64,000 nucleotides of DNA from Bugula neritina. Its lineage: Eukaryota; Bryozoa; Gymnolaemata; Cheilostomatida; Bugulidae. The DNA is taken from positions 14,881,998 to 14,945,997 of the forward strand of contig OZ037767.1 in assembly GCA_964035545.1 (NCBI GenBank). Direction: 5' to 3'. Both the position numbers and the translations under genes were made by a program. Of the stretch, positions 1 through 13,200 are shown one piece after another; within the stretch, counting starts at the first letter, position 1; each line of letters opens with the position of its first letter. Under the pieces are notes generated by a model. It searched no databases. It was given only the letters and a program-made list of their open reading frames with translations, and was not told the origin of the DNA.

Positions 1-564
1 TTTGCAGACGTGTATATAGGGTTAGTTGTTAGTCACATGACCACATGTACTAAGCCACATGACTCACCCGTTAGACTAGAAAGAAGGACTCTCATCCAGG
101 TATTTCCAGACCCTGGAAAGCTGTGGAGAGCTGTGAGAGGCTTTTTTCCAGGTTCAAGGAATGTAGGCTTTGGTAAAGATTTGCATATGGTGTGCGGAGA
201 CTTCTCTGTAAAGGAATTTTATTCATATTAAACTTAAATAAAATGTCATGTGACTGAGCCATAAGCCTATCGGAGATGAGATGACAAAGGACTGATAACT
301 TCTAATAATCTGTATAATAACGGCTATATTTTTATAAATATTTAGACAGCATTATTACTTGTTTTGTAAATATTCTATTATTATGCATTATTATATTTTG
401 AGTTTATATATTTTATTCAGTGTATTTTATACTATTAACATATAATGTTATTACCAGTAAGATGTCTAGTGCTATGCGTGACTTTGTTCTCATGTTGCTT
501 TGTTTATAACTCTTTGCAGAGAGCAAATATTGCTGCTCAGCAACAGCCCAGCTTTCAAACTCAT

Positions 565-696
565 ATGGCTTAGGTTTCAACATTCACATAGCTTAGGTTT
601 CAACATTCACGTGGCTTAGATTTCAACAATCCTATAGCTTAGATTTCAACATTCACGTAGCTTAGGCTTCAACATTCACGTAAGTTAAGTTTCAAC
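565..696. repeat. 26-bp tandem repeat, about 5 copies
   Basis: Units share a core like GCTTAGGTTTCAACATTCAC and vary at a few bases. The array is noncoding and lies downstream of the last visible exon of the membrane-protein gene. Confidence 0.8.
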
Positions 697-1668
697 TAGT
701 CCACAAATGCTCCACAAAAATTTGGATTCAAATAAAGAAAGATGCCCAAAGCTTCATAGCACGTGAACATTTCAAACGAGATATTGATTCTCAGAGTTGA
801 TGGTCAACATTTAATACGAGGTCAATACTCTCAATACATTTATACGCCAGAAGTTTAATTGATTTTTCCTGCTGCAATGTTAGTTTCATTCAGGAGAAAG
901 ATTTATTCAGGGGTTCAGACAGTAAAAAAGGAACTATGAGACTCATTTCATCACTTCCTTTGAAATGCTGTCAGATGTTAACAGGATTTCCAAACTTCCA
1001 CAGAATCTCTTTTCATACAAACACGTTCTATGGAATTAAATCAAGCAAATTTTCTTCTCAACGCAATTTAAACTTGCTTTAAAACGAAGCAAGAAAACAC
1101 ACTGAATGTTGTTGGAGTCTTGAAAAACCTATGAAAGTAATTCCTAAAGAGATGAACTTTAACATCAATACTGGCTGACAGTAAAGACTGCTTCAAGCAA
1201 CTAGAACTTGGAGCAACCTCACTCCAATATAAGTGATATTTATTGAATTGACAAACATATAGAAAATCAATATTATCAATACATGTATAGCGAAGTGAAG
1301 GTCATACTCAATATAAGATTCTATATAAAACCATGTTATACACTCTCCAACCATACAATGCCTGTACTATCTTACGAGTGTAAAGTATCTTTTCTGTGTA
1401 TAGTAACCCCTGTACTTGATTGTGTATGTATTACACAGGTCATATAGTAAAATAACGACATACTATAATATTGTATGGCCATAATATGCTATTATGACTA
1501 TATAATAGCACAGTTAGACTAGCAAGGTTAAATATATATTTTATTATAGATTAATGCATCTATTTCGAATAGCTGTTACTTTGCTATTATATTGTATATA
1601 TGGTAGTTAGGCACGGCTGAATACTTAATAGTCTATACTCTGTGTCAAGATCTTTATACAATCATATA

Positions 1669-2055
1669 TACTTTATACTCTACACTCTATAGTCTACGCT
1701 CTATAGTATACACTCTATAGTATACACTCTATAGTCTACACTCTATAGTCTACACTCTATAGTCTACACTCTATAGTATACACTGTATAGTCTACACTGT
1801 ATAGTCTACACTCTATAGTCTACACTCTATAGTCTATGCTCTATAGTCTATGCTCTATAGTCTACACTCTATAGTTTACACTCTATAGTCTACACTCTAT
1901 ACTCTACACTCTATAGTCTACAGTCTACACTCTATAGTCTACACTCTATAGTCTACAGTCTACACTCTATAGTCTACACTCTATAGTCTACAGTCTACAC
2001 TCTATAGTCTACACTCTATAGTTCACACTCTATAGTCTACACTCTATAGCTATAT
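1669..2055. repeat. 14-bp TCTATAGTCTACAC minisatellite
   Basis: About 380 bp made almost only of CTATAGTCTACACT units with point variants. CTATAG is itself palindromic, so the array can fold. It lies in the intron that follows exon 2 of the minus-strand membrane-protein gene. Confidence 0.9.
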
Positions 2056-2218
2056 AGCTCTATAGCAGAATACTTGATGTTGCATGAACATGCAGACGAA
2101 AGCAAAATGTTGTGAAAAATTAAAACAATTTTCATGTCTGGATTTTAGTTTCAGTTTCAAGTTATAGAAAATAAAATCAATAGTGGAGAGGCAAGCTTGC
2201 ATGGATTCTCCACCTCAC

Positions 2219-3913
<1,695 letters not shown>

Positions 3914-4505
3914 GTTATAGCGATATTCTTAAAGCAAATGATGTCTTCACTGGCTACCAGCATAAACAGATAGCAGTTGCACCAATGATGTCTACGTGTT
4001 TACGAGGTGAAGTCAGAAGTGAGTCAGAGTGATCAAATTCTCTCTTCTACATTATTTATTTCACATGTCGTATTGCTCCACGAGCTTGCTTCCCTGTGGG
4101 AATACGAATAATGCAGTTAACAAATGATATCTGGTGTAATCATTAGTATATAGAGTGCCACTGTCTAGTGCTATAAATAAAGTACTCGCGACGCACAACA
4201 TACCAAAAGGTGAAGCTATGAGTTATTATTGAACCATCTGTGAGCATATTATTATTTCACCTTGCATTAATCAGATGAGTGTATAGTACTATGGGTAGTA
4301 AAATTTCTATAGTAATTGCTATAGCAAACCAAACAGAGCCCTGCATTCAGCCTATTCATCCGGTTTATGCTGATATAAAAGAAACTACTCGGTGAAAGAA
4401 ATAGTTATTTGAGGTAGTCCTAGCTCATTCATTGTTAATTAATCCCTGATACACATCGCTTATGCAGTATTAAAATATTCATCTATATCTTAGCTATCAT
4501 CTACA

Positions 4506-4752
4506 TAAAGTTGCATGCCTAAATAATTTTGTTTTATAATGAATTAGGCCATTTCAGTGATTAAGCTGTGCACTACAGCAGCTGAAATTAACATGCAATG
4601 AAGGTTAGCTCTAACTAGTATAGGTTGTATAGTTACAGTAAAGTCAAAGTCAACCAAACAGTCATCTGCAATTCATCAAAAATCCCAAATCAATTCAGCA
4701 CATATGCACACCTATTTTATTAAAAAACAAAATTTCTTAGGCATCCAACTTT
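4506..4752. mobile_element. MITE-like element with terminal inverted repeats
   Basis: The left end has AAGTTGCATGCCTAAATAAT; the right end read on the minus strand has AAGTTGGATGCCTAAGAAAT, and both continue into TTTTGTTTT. The imperfect inverted repeat is about 30 bp. The right two thirds recur on the opposite strand at 60127-60290. No ORF is present. Target-site duplications are not clear. Confidence 0.7.
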
Positions 4753-4864
4753 AAAACAGTATGTATATGAAACCTAATATATATATATATATAGCCTATA
4801 TGATTATTTTCATACCGTATCAAGGATTCTTCAACTGTTCATAATTAATGGTTTGTGTTGGAAA

Positions 4865-4961
4865 TGAGCTATAGAAACCAACAAACACCAATAGCTGATA
4901 TGACAAAGAGAAGATTGATTACTTACCTCTTTGTGTAAAGAGGTAAGTAATCTATAGCTCA
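4865..4961. repeat. Nested inverted repeats with a 16-bp perfect hairpin
   Basis: GATTACTTACCTCTTT (4917-4932) is followed by GTGT and its exact reverse complement (4937-4952). It is enclosed by outer arms TGAGCTATAG (4865-4874) and CTATAGCTCA (4952-4961). It is a foldback structure of unknown origin, not in any gene model. Confidence 0.85.
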
Positions 4962-6165
4962 AGGCTCATTGGCTGATCAATTTAGCGTGAAAATTGTTTT
5001 ATGACTGATTTGAATGGCTGAAAAATTGTAAAAAAGTAAAACGACGCAACGGGATATTCTATTTATCAGGAAAAAGATTGGAACTATTAGTGATAAAAAT
5101 TCACAGCTGCTAACCGTGCCTAAATTAAAATCTGATCTACCACACATTTCCATTACCTAGTCGAAGATTATAGAAAGTTTTCTAAGCTAACTGAGAGTAG
5201 TTCCACAGAAATTGCATTTAAATTCTTTAATCTAGAATAAAAATGAAGCGAGTTGTTAGTAAAGCCAGACTATTTTAGCTGTCTTGCTTTAAGGTCAGCT
5301 TTTCAAACATTGAAATCAGGCAATTTTATTGTGGTAAAAAAAGTTAAAGAAATTACTATTATATAACGTACCGATATTATATCAACTTCCTGTTTAGAAA
5401 AATATCCAGTTGAGCTGAAACACTACTATCTATGAGCACCACTAGATTGTTACAATATATTTAGTTATACTGACAATACTGTACTGTAATAGTATAGTAG
5501 CTGATAACACTACACGTACTGTAATACATTAATATGCAACACACTCAAAGGAAATTGTATATATTCAGTATCAAAAGCTCAACAAAGACACTCTAGAGTC
5601 TAGACTTACCAAATAAACTCTGCCTGCAGCTCAGTATGAATTAAGATAAATGTCACAGTATGCAGTGCATTACAGCGTCAACTATGGACTCCATAGAGTA
5701 TGATGGTACAGCAAACATACTATAAATCAATATTGTTAGTAGAAGTATAAGGAGGTGATAGAAAATATTTTATTGTCACAATTACAATGGAGATTATTGA
5801 ATGGATTAGACAAACAGTGTAACTTTGTTGCCGACAGCAGTTAGTAGAATATATAGGATTTCTGGTACTATGATACAATAGTTATGGTAATACATGATGC
5901 AATATAGTTTTGGAGAAAGTGAAGCCTTGTAAATAAATTACTTGAATGCATGTAGTTTTATTTTTAATAAATTTCTGTTCAATTCAAGGAACGAGAAACA
6001 ATATGCACTTTTCAATTAGATTATAAGCAACAAAACAAGTTAAACAGCTTCTCAAGTTTCGACTATTTTAGCCAGCTACATAATATAAGAGTGAACCAAT
6101 GAGCTTGAAGCAGCATCGGCTAGCTCTTGCCTAATTCGTATCAACATTTCTGTCATACAAGTTAA

Positions 6166-6773
6166 ATGGAAGGAAAAGCATCTTATGGTCTACTCATACT
6201 AAGCTTGCTTCTTTTGGTAAGACAACTCCAAATATGTAAGGTTTTTATTTTACAGTCACAAATGCAGGTAATGACTGTTGATATTTGTGTTTAGTTCAAA
6301 CAATTGCTGGCAGCTGTTTAAACAGTTGGCATATGTAACACCTGACATTGTTACATTTCATTTGAAGTATTTATTAATTACTCGAACTATTTCTATTGTT
6401 ATACATACTCCCACACCTTTCAACTTAGATGGCTTTTCATACATTCCTTCTGGTGTAGACAACAAACCAAAATAAAGAGTAACAACTTACCCTGGCCAAC
6501 ACTCACTAAAGTAAACAATGACCAAGGGCTAACTATCTAAAATGTTAGATGCTGCATGAATTCATACATTATTAATCAATATAAAGCGCATTTCATATGT
6601 TAAATGAAATTATATATTATTTATAATTTCAAATGTAGGTGTACTCCAGCTCAGATGGGTTTTGGTCGCATTTGAATAACTATTGGCTTCCATCGTTAGC
6701 TTTATACAAATGGTTGCATCATTCACTGAATAAAATCCTTTGCAACTTTGTGGACAGACCAGTCAACAATTAA
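6166..6773 (+). CDS. Candidate small secreted protein, two or three exons
   Basis: ATG at 6166 opens a frame encoding MEGKASYGLLILSLLLL, a good signal-peptide core. In one model exon 1 ends at 6216 (GTAAGA donor), then a 12-nt microexon 6256-6267, then exon 6639-6773 ending in TAA (acceptor AATGTAG); all junctions are phase 0 and the product is 65 residues. Because the first intron would be only 39 bp, a simpler model keeps 6166-6267 as one open exon with donor CAG/GTAATG at 6268, giving 78 residues. The last exon encodes an aromatic-rich stretch (SSSDGFWSHLNNYWLP). I recognise no family. Support is the ATG, the signal sequence and matching splice phases; chance assembly in AT-rich DNA is possible. 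Confidence 0.4.
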
Positions 6774-8339
6774 ATATTAGACTTAAAATGTAAACATTAA
6801 TCCTTGACAAGTTATTATTTTAGATAATTGATAGAAAGAAGTTCTGTGTAAGCCAACAAGGTAACAATTAAATTAGTATTTTCTTCTGCAATACGCATTA
6901 TTTGAGCTGCTTGTTTTAAATTCCCAGAAAAGCCAATTATGGAGTAAAATAAGATAAATCTAGCTGGACTAGGTTTATTTATACGATAGGAAACAACTCT
7001 AATGGTGTAATTGGCTGGCGGAATTAATGCCAATTAATTTGGAGTTGTCCGCTTTGAGTGAAGCTATCTTCGTATTAGTCCACCGGAGATGTGGTTTTTC
7101 ATCCCACATAACCCAAACAAAAATCCAGTCCAATGGAAGCATATTGATAAGAGTGGGCATTTCATCTTAGCGCTAGAAGAAGCACACTCGTAAAACAACT
7201 TGAAAGGTACAACAACTTGAAAGGTAAAACAACTTGAGACGAACAAAGAGAAACCTCACACATTACTCAGCACCCGTAGAATTTATCTTTAGAACCAGAA
7301 CATGCAGGTAGTTGCTATATAATATCTTTATTCAAATTTCTTGTGTAAAGAAAAATATGGTCATAGAAGTTGGGACGTGAAAATTTTATTTGGACAATTC
7401 ATTAGCTGTTTTGAGCATATTGTCTTCAGTGAACGTAGTGAAGGTGAATCTTTTTACTTCTAACATGTTTTAACATCTGTATGTGTTGAAAACAGCATAG
7501 CAATCCCTTATCAATATTCCGTCCAGTAGATATCACACTGGGACCAAATAGTGACAAGGAGTCAGCCATACTAACTACCTTGCTCAGTTTGTAGTCTGTG
7601 CATACGCAGCCATAAATGAGCAGATTCATTGTATAGAAGTTTGCTCAGGCTGTGTTGAAATTGATAGTACTGCAGTAATGACGACTGAAAGAAGTACCAC
7701 GGTTTAAAAAAAGAGATTAAACTGTATTTACTATTTATGGGATGCAATATAAGTTGTCAATTAGAGTTACAGTAAAAAGGACACCATGGGTGTGTTTTAT
7801 CAGAGTGGTTTATAATGATAATGATAACATAATAAGGAGCCTAGACTCACGCTATTGTACCATGTTAATTCCACTATTAACTATAGTACATATATTTGAA
7901 TACTTGAATACTAAAACAATATTAAATATGAGTATTCCTTTTAGTGGGACAGTTTAGTTATTTATATAGCAATTATAGTACATTATATTAAAACAAGTCA
8001 CTGCGAGTTAAATTTTAATAATTGAAACAGCAATACTTGGTCCCATATTTATAATAACTTTGATCAAGTCACATAAAATCCCACTGTTCATCATTTTCCC
8101 TGTGAAAATTATCAACAAGCCTATGGGCTGTGATGAGTGAGACTTGAAGTCCAACAAGCAGATCGAGAAAAAATCGAAATAAGTTTAGAACTGTGGACAA
8201 AATAAAAATGGCCATAATTATACTCTTAATAAAGACTGTTGCCTGTCATTCATTAATGAGTTTCAATTTCATGAACTTAGAGTAACTTTCAAAGTCAAAG
8301 AAATAGAAAAACTAACTAAGAGTAAGACCAGCTAAGTTG

Positions 8340-10140
8340 AAGTAACAAAAAGTACAACTAACAGTGATACTAATACTCATAGTAATAGTAATACTTCTAA
8401 ACTTTACTGGCACACTCCTTTCACTAAAACCAAACTTAAGGTTAATCATAATGATAATGATCATGTTTTATGGTTTTATGAAATTGAAGAAATCAATTAA
8501 AATAATAAACACTTTAGTTTTGCTAATAGTACTACCAACAGTAATACTAATCAGTAATTACATGAGACTAACAGTAACTTTCAGTGATTAGAAATAAATT
8601 AAATAACCTAGTAACGTTTGAATTTTTATTAATATTACTATTACTATTAGTATTACTACAAGTACAGCTACCTTTCCTTTATTATAATAAATACAATACT
8701 CAAAGTCAATAGTCAGTGAGTCTGACAGCACTTAAACTCACTAAGTAACTTACACTTACAGCTACAGTTACACTTACTGTGCTCTTTTTAACGCTCATTG
8801 ACTTTGAGTTTGAGTTGCAATAGTAATATAAAATTAAAGGAGATAAAATGAAATGGGCTGCCTCCGCAGTTCCACTTCCAGATTGAGACTCAATCTCTGA
8901 CTGACTAAGTTTACGTTTAGTATAATAAAAATTATATTTATTACAATTATAATTGCTTTCATAAACTTAAAACTCTAACTATAAGACTAAGTCTTTAATA
9001 ACTAATAAGTAATAACTAATACTATTAGTTATTACTTATTAGTTATTAAAGACTTAGTCTTATAGTTATAGTTTTAAGTTTATGAGTAATAGTAATAACT
9101 AAATAACTATAAGTATAAGTGAATAACCTAATTAAAATTGTAATATTTGCAGCGCTATTTCAATACCAACGCTGATAGCTCACTCTATTACTGTGTTACT
9201 GCTATAGTCATAAACCTCAGTGGTTTCTACCAATAAAATTTATGGTACAATCTAAATCGGAATGAATGTTAAAAATTAAAAGCCGTTTTGAAGTGTGTTT
9301 TAAACTCGAATTTGACCGCCCCGCCATTCACAAATCACGTGGCAAAGGAAAAGGAAATAAATTAACATTTAGGAACTTGAACTAACAATAGAAGCCCGCC
9401 AATGATCAAACACTGAGTACGCGCAATAATTATTTTGTCTCGCCTAGACTTTATAATGTCAAGGTTAATGATATCTATTTACTGCATTCAGGATAACAAT
9501 TCAAAACATCTTCTAGAGATCACGCAGTATACTAAATGACGCTTAGTAACTACAACAACTTGAAAATTTTCAGTAGGATCACAATCATCACCATGATTAT
9601 AATGATTGTAAATGTTCTCGAGGTCATAAAAGACAAACCCGTGTGATCAACTTTTGTGAACACGGTAAAAAATTAAAAAAGTGTGCACCTTTTCTTTTTT
9701 CATACTACGTATGCCTATTTAGTATTTTCAATAAATATAGAATAAAAATTAAATTTTCCATTTAGTGATTTACTGATTTAGTTTTTATTGAAATTGAATA
9801 ATTATTTCAATTTTAGTTTAATAATAAAATAATCAATTAAATTATATATCCATACATATTTTACATTAATATTTCATTGTAAGCTTTAAAAATTGAACTG
9901 AGTCTACAAGTAAGAGTGCATCAGAAAGACTACAACTAGGATCAAACTTCAACTGTACCGAATAAATCATAATTCAATTTTAAGCAAAAATGTTGAGTCA
10001 CAAGTACCAGTAGTAATACTTATACTAAATCTAATACTAATTAATATTAATAGTAATGCTAACAGTATTATAGTTATTAATATTAATGACTGCAACTGTA
10101 AGTTTAAGACTGCGAGCATCAGACTCAGAAAACTTGAGCC
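8340..10140. other. Gene-free cryptic simple sequence upstream of KIF6
   Basis: Long stretches use a small vocabulary on both strands, such as AGTAATACTAATA, ATTATTAGTATT and AACTACAGT, interrupted by ordinary sequence (about 9180-9700). Similar text recurs at 30050-30660 and about 31550-31860. It contains the 8960-9084 palindrome. No exon is supported here. Confidence 0.6.
8960..9084. repeat. 125-bp near-perfect palindrome (62-bp arms)
   Basis: The arms are centred on base C9022 and differ at one position (ACTCTAAC against ACTATAAC in matching orientation). There is effectively no spacer, so the DNA could extrude a cruciform. No ORF or transposon end motif is seen. Confidence 0.95.
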
Positions 10141-10248
10141 TAAGCAAAAAAATAATTATGAACACCATACAAATTGAAATTGAAGTTAAACTCAAATTGT
10201 TGTTGATAAATTTTTATAGGCTGATGTGATTATCCTGTTGCAAGAATT

Positions 10249-13200
10249 ATGGTTAAACAGACTATACAGATATTTGCTCGCGTGAAGCCTACTAAAGCTA
10301 AAACTGGGGTTAGTTATCACTTATTAATAAATATTATTATAATATAAATATAATTTTAGAATTATGATCACTATTATACTACAATTAGAATTTATGTAAG
10401 CAAAATTGTGAGTTGTTTTATTTTAGTGTATATGTCTATCAATTATATCAATAAATTTTATATAAAACTTTGATCACCTTGTTTTAATAACCAATATCAT
10501 TTTGACATCTTTTAAAATTAAACAGCTTAGATTTGAGTTATCGATTAAATTTTTACAAATCAAAAATTGACTTTTATTTATGCAGTTATTTTATTTACCA
10601 TATATTAGTATAAGATACATATCTTAGTGTGCATGATATAGGATTTTTTCAAGTGTATGTAATAAATAATGCATGTTTAGGTATATGTGATACATAATAT
10701 ATGTCTAGGCATATACATAATATATGTGTAGGTATATATGTAATATATAATGTATGTGTAGGTATATACATAATATATGTGTATGTATATATGTAGTACA
10801 TAATATATGTGTATGTATATATGTAGTACATAATATATGTGTAGGTATATATGTAATATATAATATATGCGTAGGTATATATGTGTAGGTATATATGTAA
10901 TATATGTGTATGTATATATGTAATATATAGTATATGCGTAGGTATATATGTAATATATAATGTATGCTTAGGTATACGACTTGGAAGACAAAGATGATGG
11001 CTCTTCACAGTTAACATTCTTTATTCCAAAGGAATTGGCTGCGGGATTGGTCAATAATAAAAAAGAGAATTACAAGTTTAAGTAAGAATAAAATCAATAT
11101 TAACACATCATTGTATAAACGACTGCTACAAACATACTGCTGTGCCGTACCTGGTATTAAGTGTTTAACGGAGAGAAGGGTGTTTGTTGATGCTGTAAAT
11201 AGGTTTTTTATCACTTGTCTATAACAGTTAGGAGTTGTGGCCTCTATGATGGTACATATTTCAATGCTTTCTATATTCGTCAATAACAGCACTTGTCAAT
11301 ATATTTTTGTACCAAAATTGTATTTTAAATATAGATATAACCCATAGCCTGAATACAGGTTGTGCTACAATTCATATGTTATAATGTGTTGTAATGTATC
11401 CATTATAATTGCTATACTTGATGTTGCTTTAAAAATGTATAAATTCCATTTCTATAGAATTATCTTTAAGGCTACACTCATTACGTTAAGGATTTTATAT
11501 ATTATGCATTGCACCTGTGCTTTACTGCTGTTAAGGCTAGTTTTGGAGAAAATAACTGCTTTTTTACCTGCTGTACATGTGTTTGGTTTTGTTTCTTAAT
11601 TATCAACAGGTTTCCATTTCTCTGTTTTTCTCAGGTTTGAGAAAGTGTTTGACCAGAAATGCAAGCAAGAAGATATCTTTGAGAATGTAGCTAAACCAGT
11701 TATTGATAAGTAAGTTGAGAAGAAGGGTTTGTAATGTATAAATATGTATATATTGTAGTGGGGCACGCGATATGTGCCTCCACATGCTCCCTAGCCAATC
11801 AGACGTGTATCAGGTGATACCCCCAGCGATGCATAATAGATAAAACTTAATTACCAGTCTGCGTAGTAGTTAGCGTGTCATTGTATAGAGCAGATGTAAC
11901 TTTTATAACGATACTGGATGTATCTATTTTCTCAATATATATAATTGTAAATAAAGACATTCTTAAATCTAATGAACCTCAGATCATTTCGGATAATTGG
12001 AGACATAATACATGCTAGGAACCCACGCGTTACGATTGTTTAAATCCTAACAATATATAACAATGTTCTGTGAAGATTTTTGCCTGTGATATTTAAGTGT
12101 ATTTAAGTGACTTCACAAATGTGAAGTAGATTAAAAAATTTAAAAATTTCATGGAAATGGAAACAGCTGAAGTTTATTTTTTCAACTTCAACATAACCAT
12201 TTCAGTTTATATATTTAAAGACAGCTCTATATAATTAAAATTTCAAACTATTGCTGCTGTTATTTAAACTTAAATGTTTTATTTCTACTCTAATCAAGTC
12301 GGCTAGTTTCTCAGTACAATTAATGTTACCAGTATTGGGAAAGTCTATTCTGATTTTAATTATTTCATTCGCAAGCTCACTCTATAGCTGCGTTGTTACC
12401 ACTGTAATAAATATTTTTCAGTCTCATCAAAGTTCTTATCATGCAGAGTTTATATAAAAATACTTTTATAAAATGCAGTAAAATAGAGTGTTGAAAATAA
12501 TATACTTTTTTTCAAATTTTAAAGCGCCCCCCTCCCCCCCTAAATAATTTGCCCAACATGAAAGGGGCTGATCTGCATTGAATGATAAATTTGGATATGA
12601 ATTAAATTTAATAATTCTTGTTTCAGTGTTGTCAAAGGCTACAATGGCACTATATTTGCATATGGCCAAACAGGAAGTGGTAAAACGTTTACTATTACGG
12701 GTGGGGCGGAGAAATACTCCCAAAGGGGAATCATTCCAAGGACTCTCGGCTACATTTTCGAGATGTATGAGAAAGTAAGCATACTGCCTGTGCTAATGTA
12801 TCAACTTGTTATAATCCAGTGACTATTCAATCAGTTGGGTTAATAATCTATTAAATAGGTGAAAAGCCTATTAATCGGGTAATCAATCAATAATTAGGTG
12901 ACTATAGCTACCAAGGACAATGTTTTGTGTTTTTAATCTTCACTGGTGTCTTAATTTTATTGTGTTTCCAAATTATATATACTACATCACATAAAAGCAA
13001 CACTTCATTAAAATGACACCATCGAGACACTAGCAATATTAGAGAAAGACTTTGAGTGCAAGAAAAAATACAATATAAATAGTTTTGTTCAACAATATTT
13101 GAAAGAGAAAATTTTATTAACCAAGTTTTGCTATTTGATATGATCTGTCTATTAGCACCAAGTGCCTGTGTTTTAAAGCTAGGACTGCACTGTAGGGACA

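Noticed and set aside
10-231. 73-residue ORF at the left edge
   Set aside because: No recognisable motif, no splice support and no codon bias; likely chance.
6815-7246. Two adjacent minus-strand ORFs that might be a decayed transposase
   Set aside because: Composition looks protein-like, but I could not recognise a motif, splice site or repeat ends.
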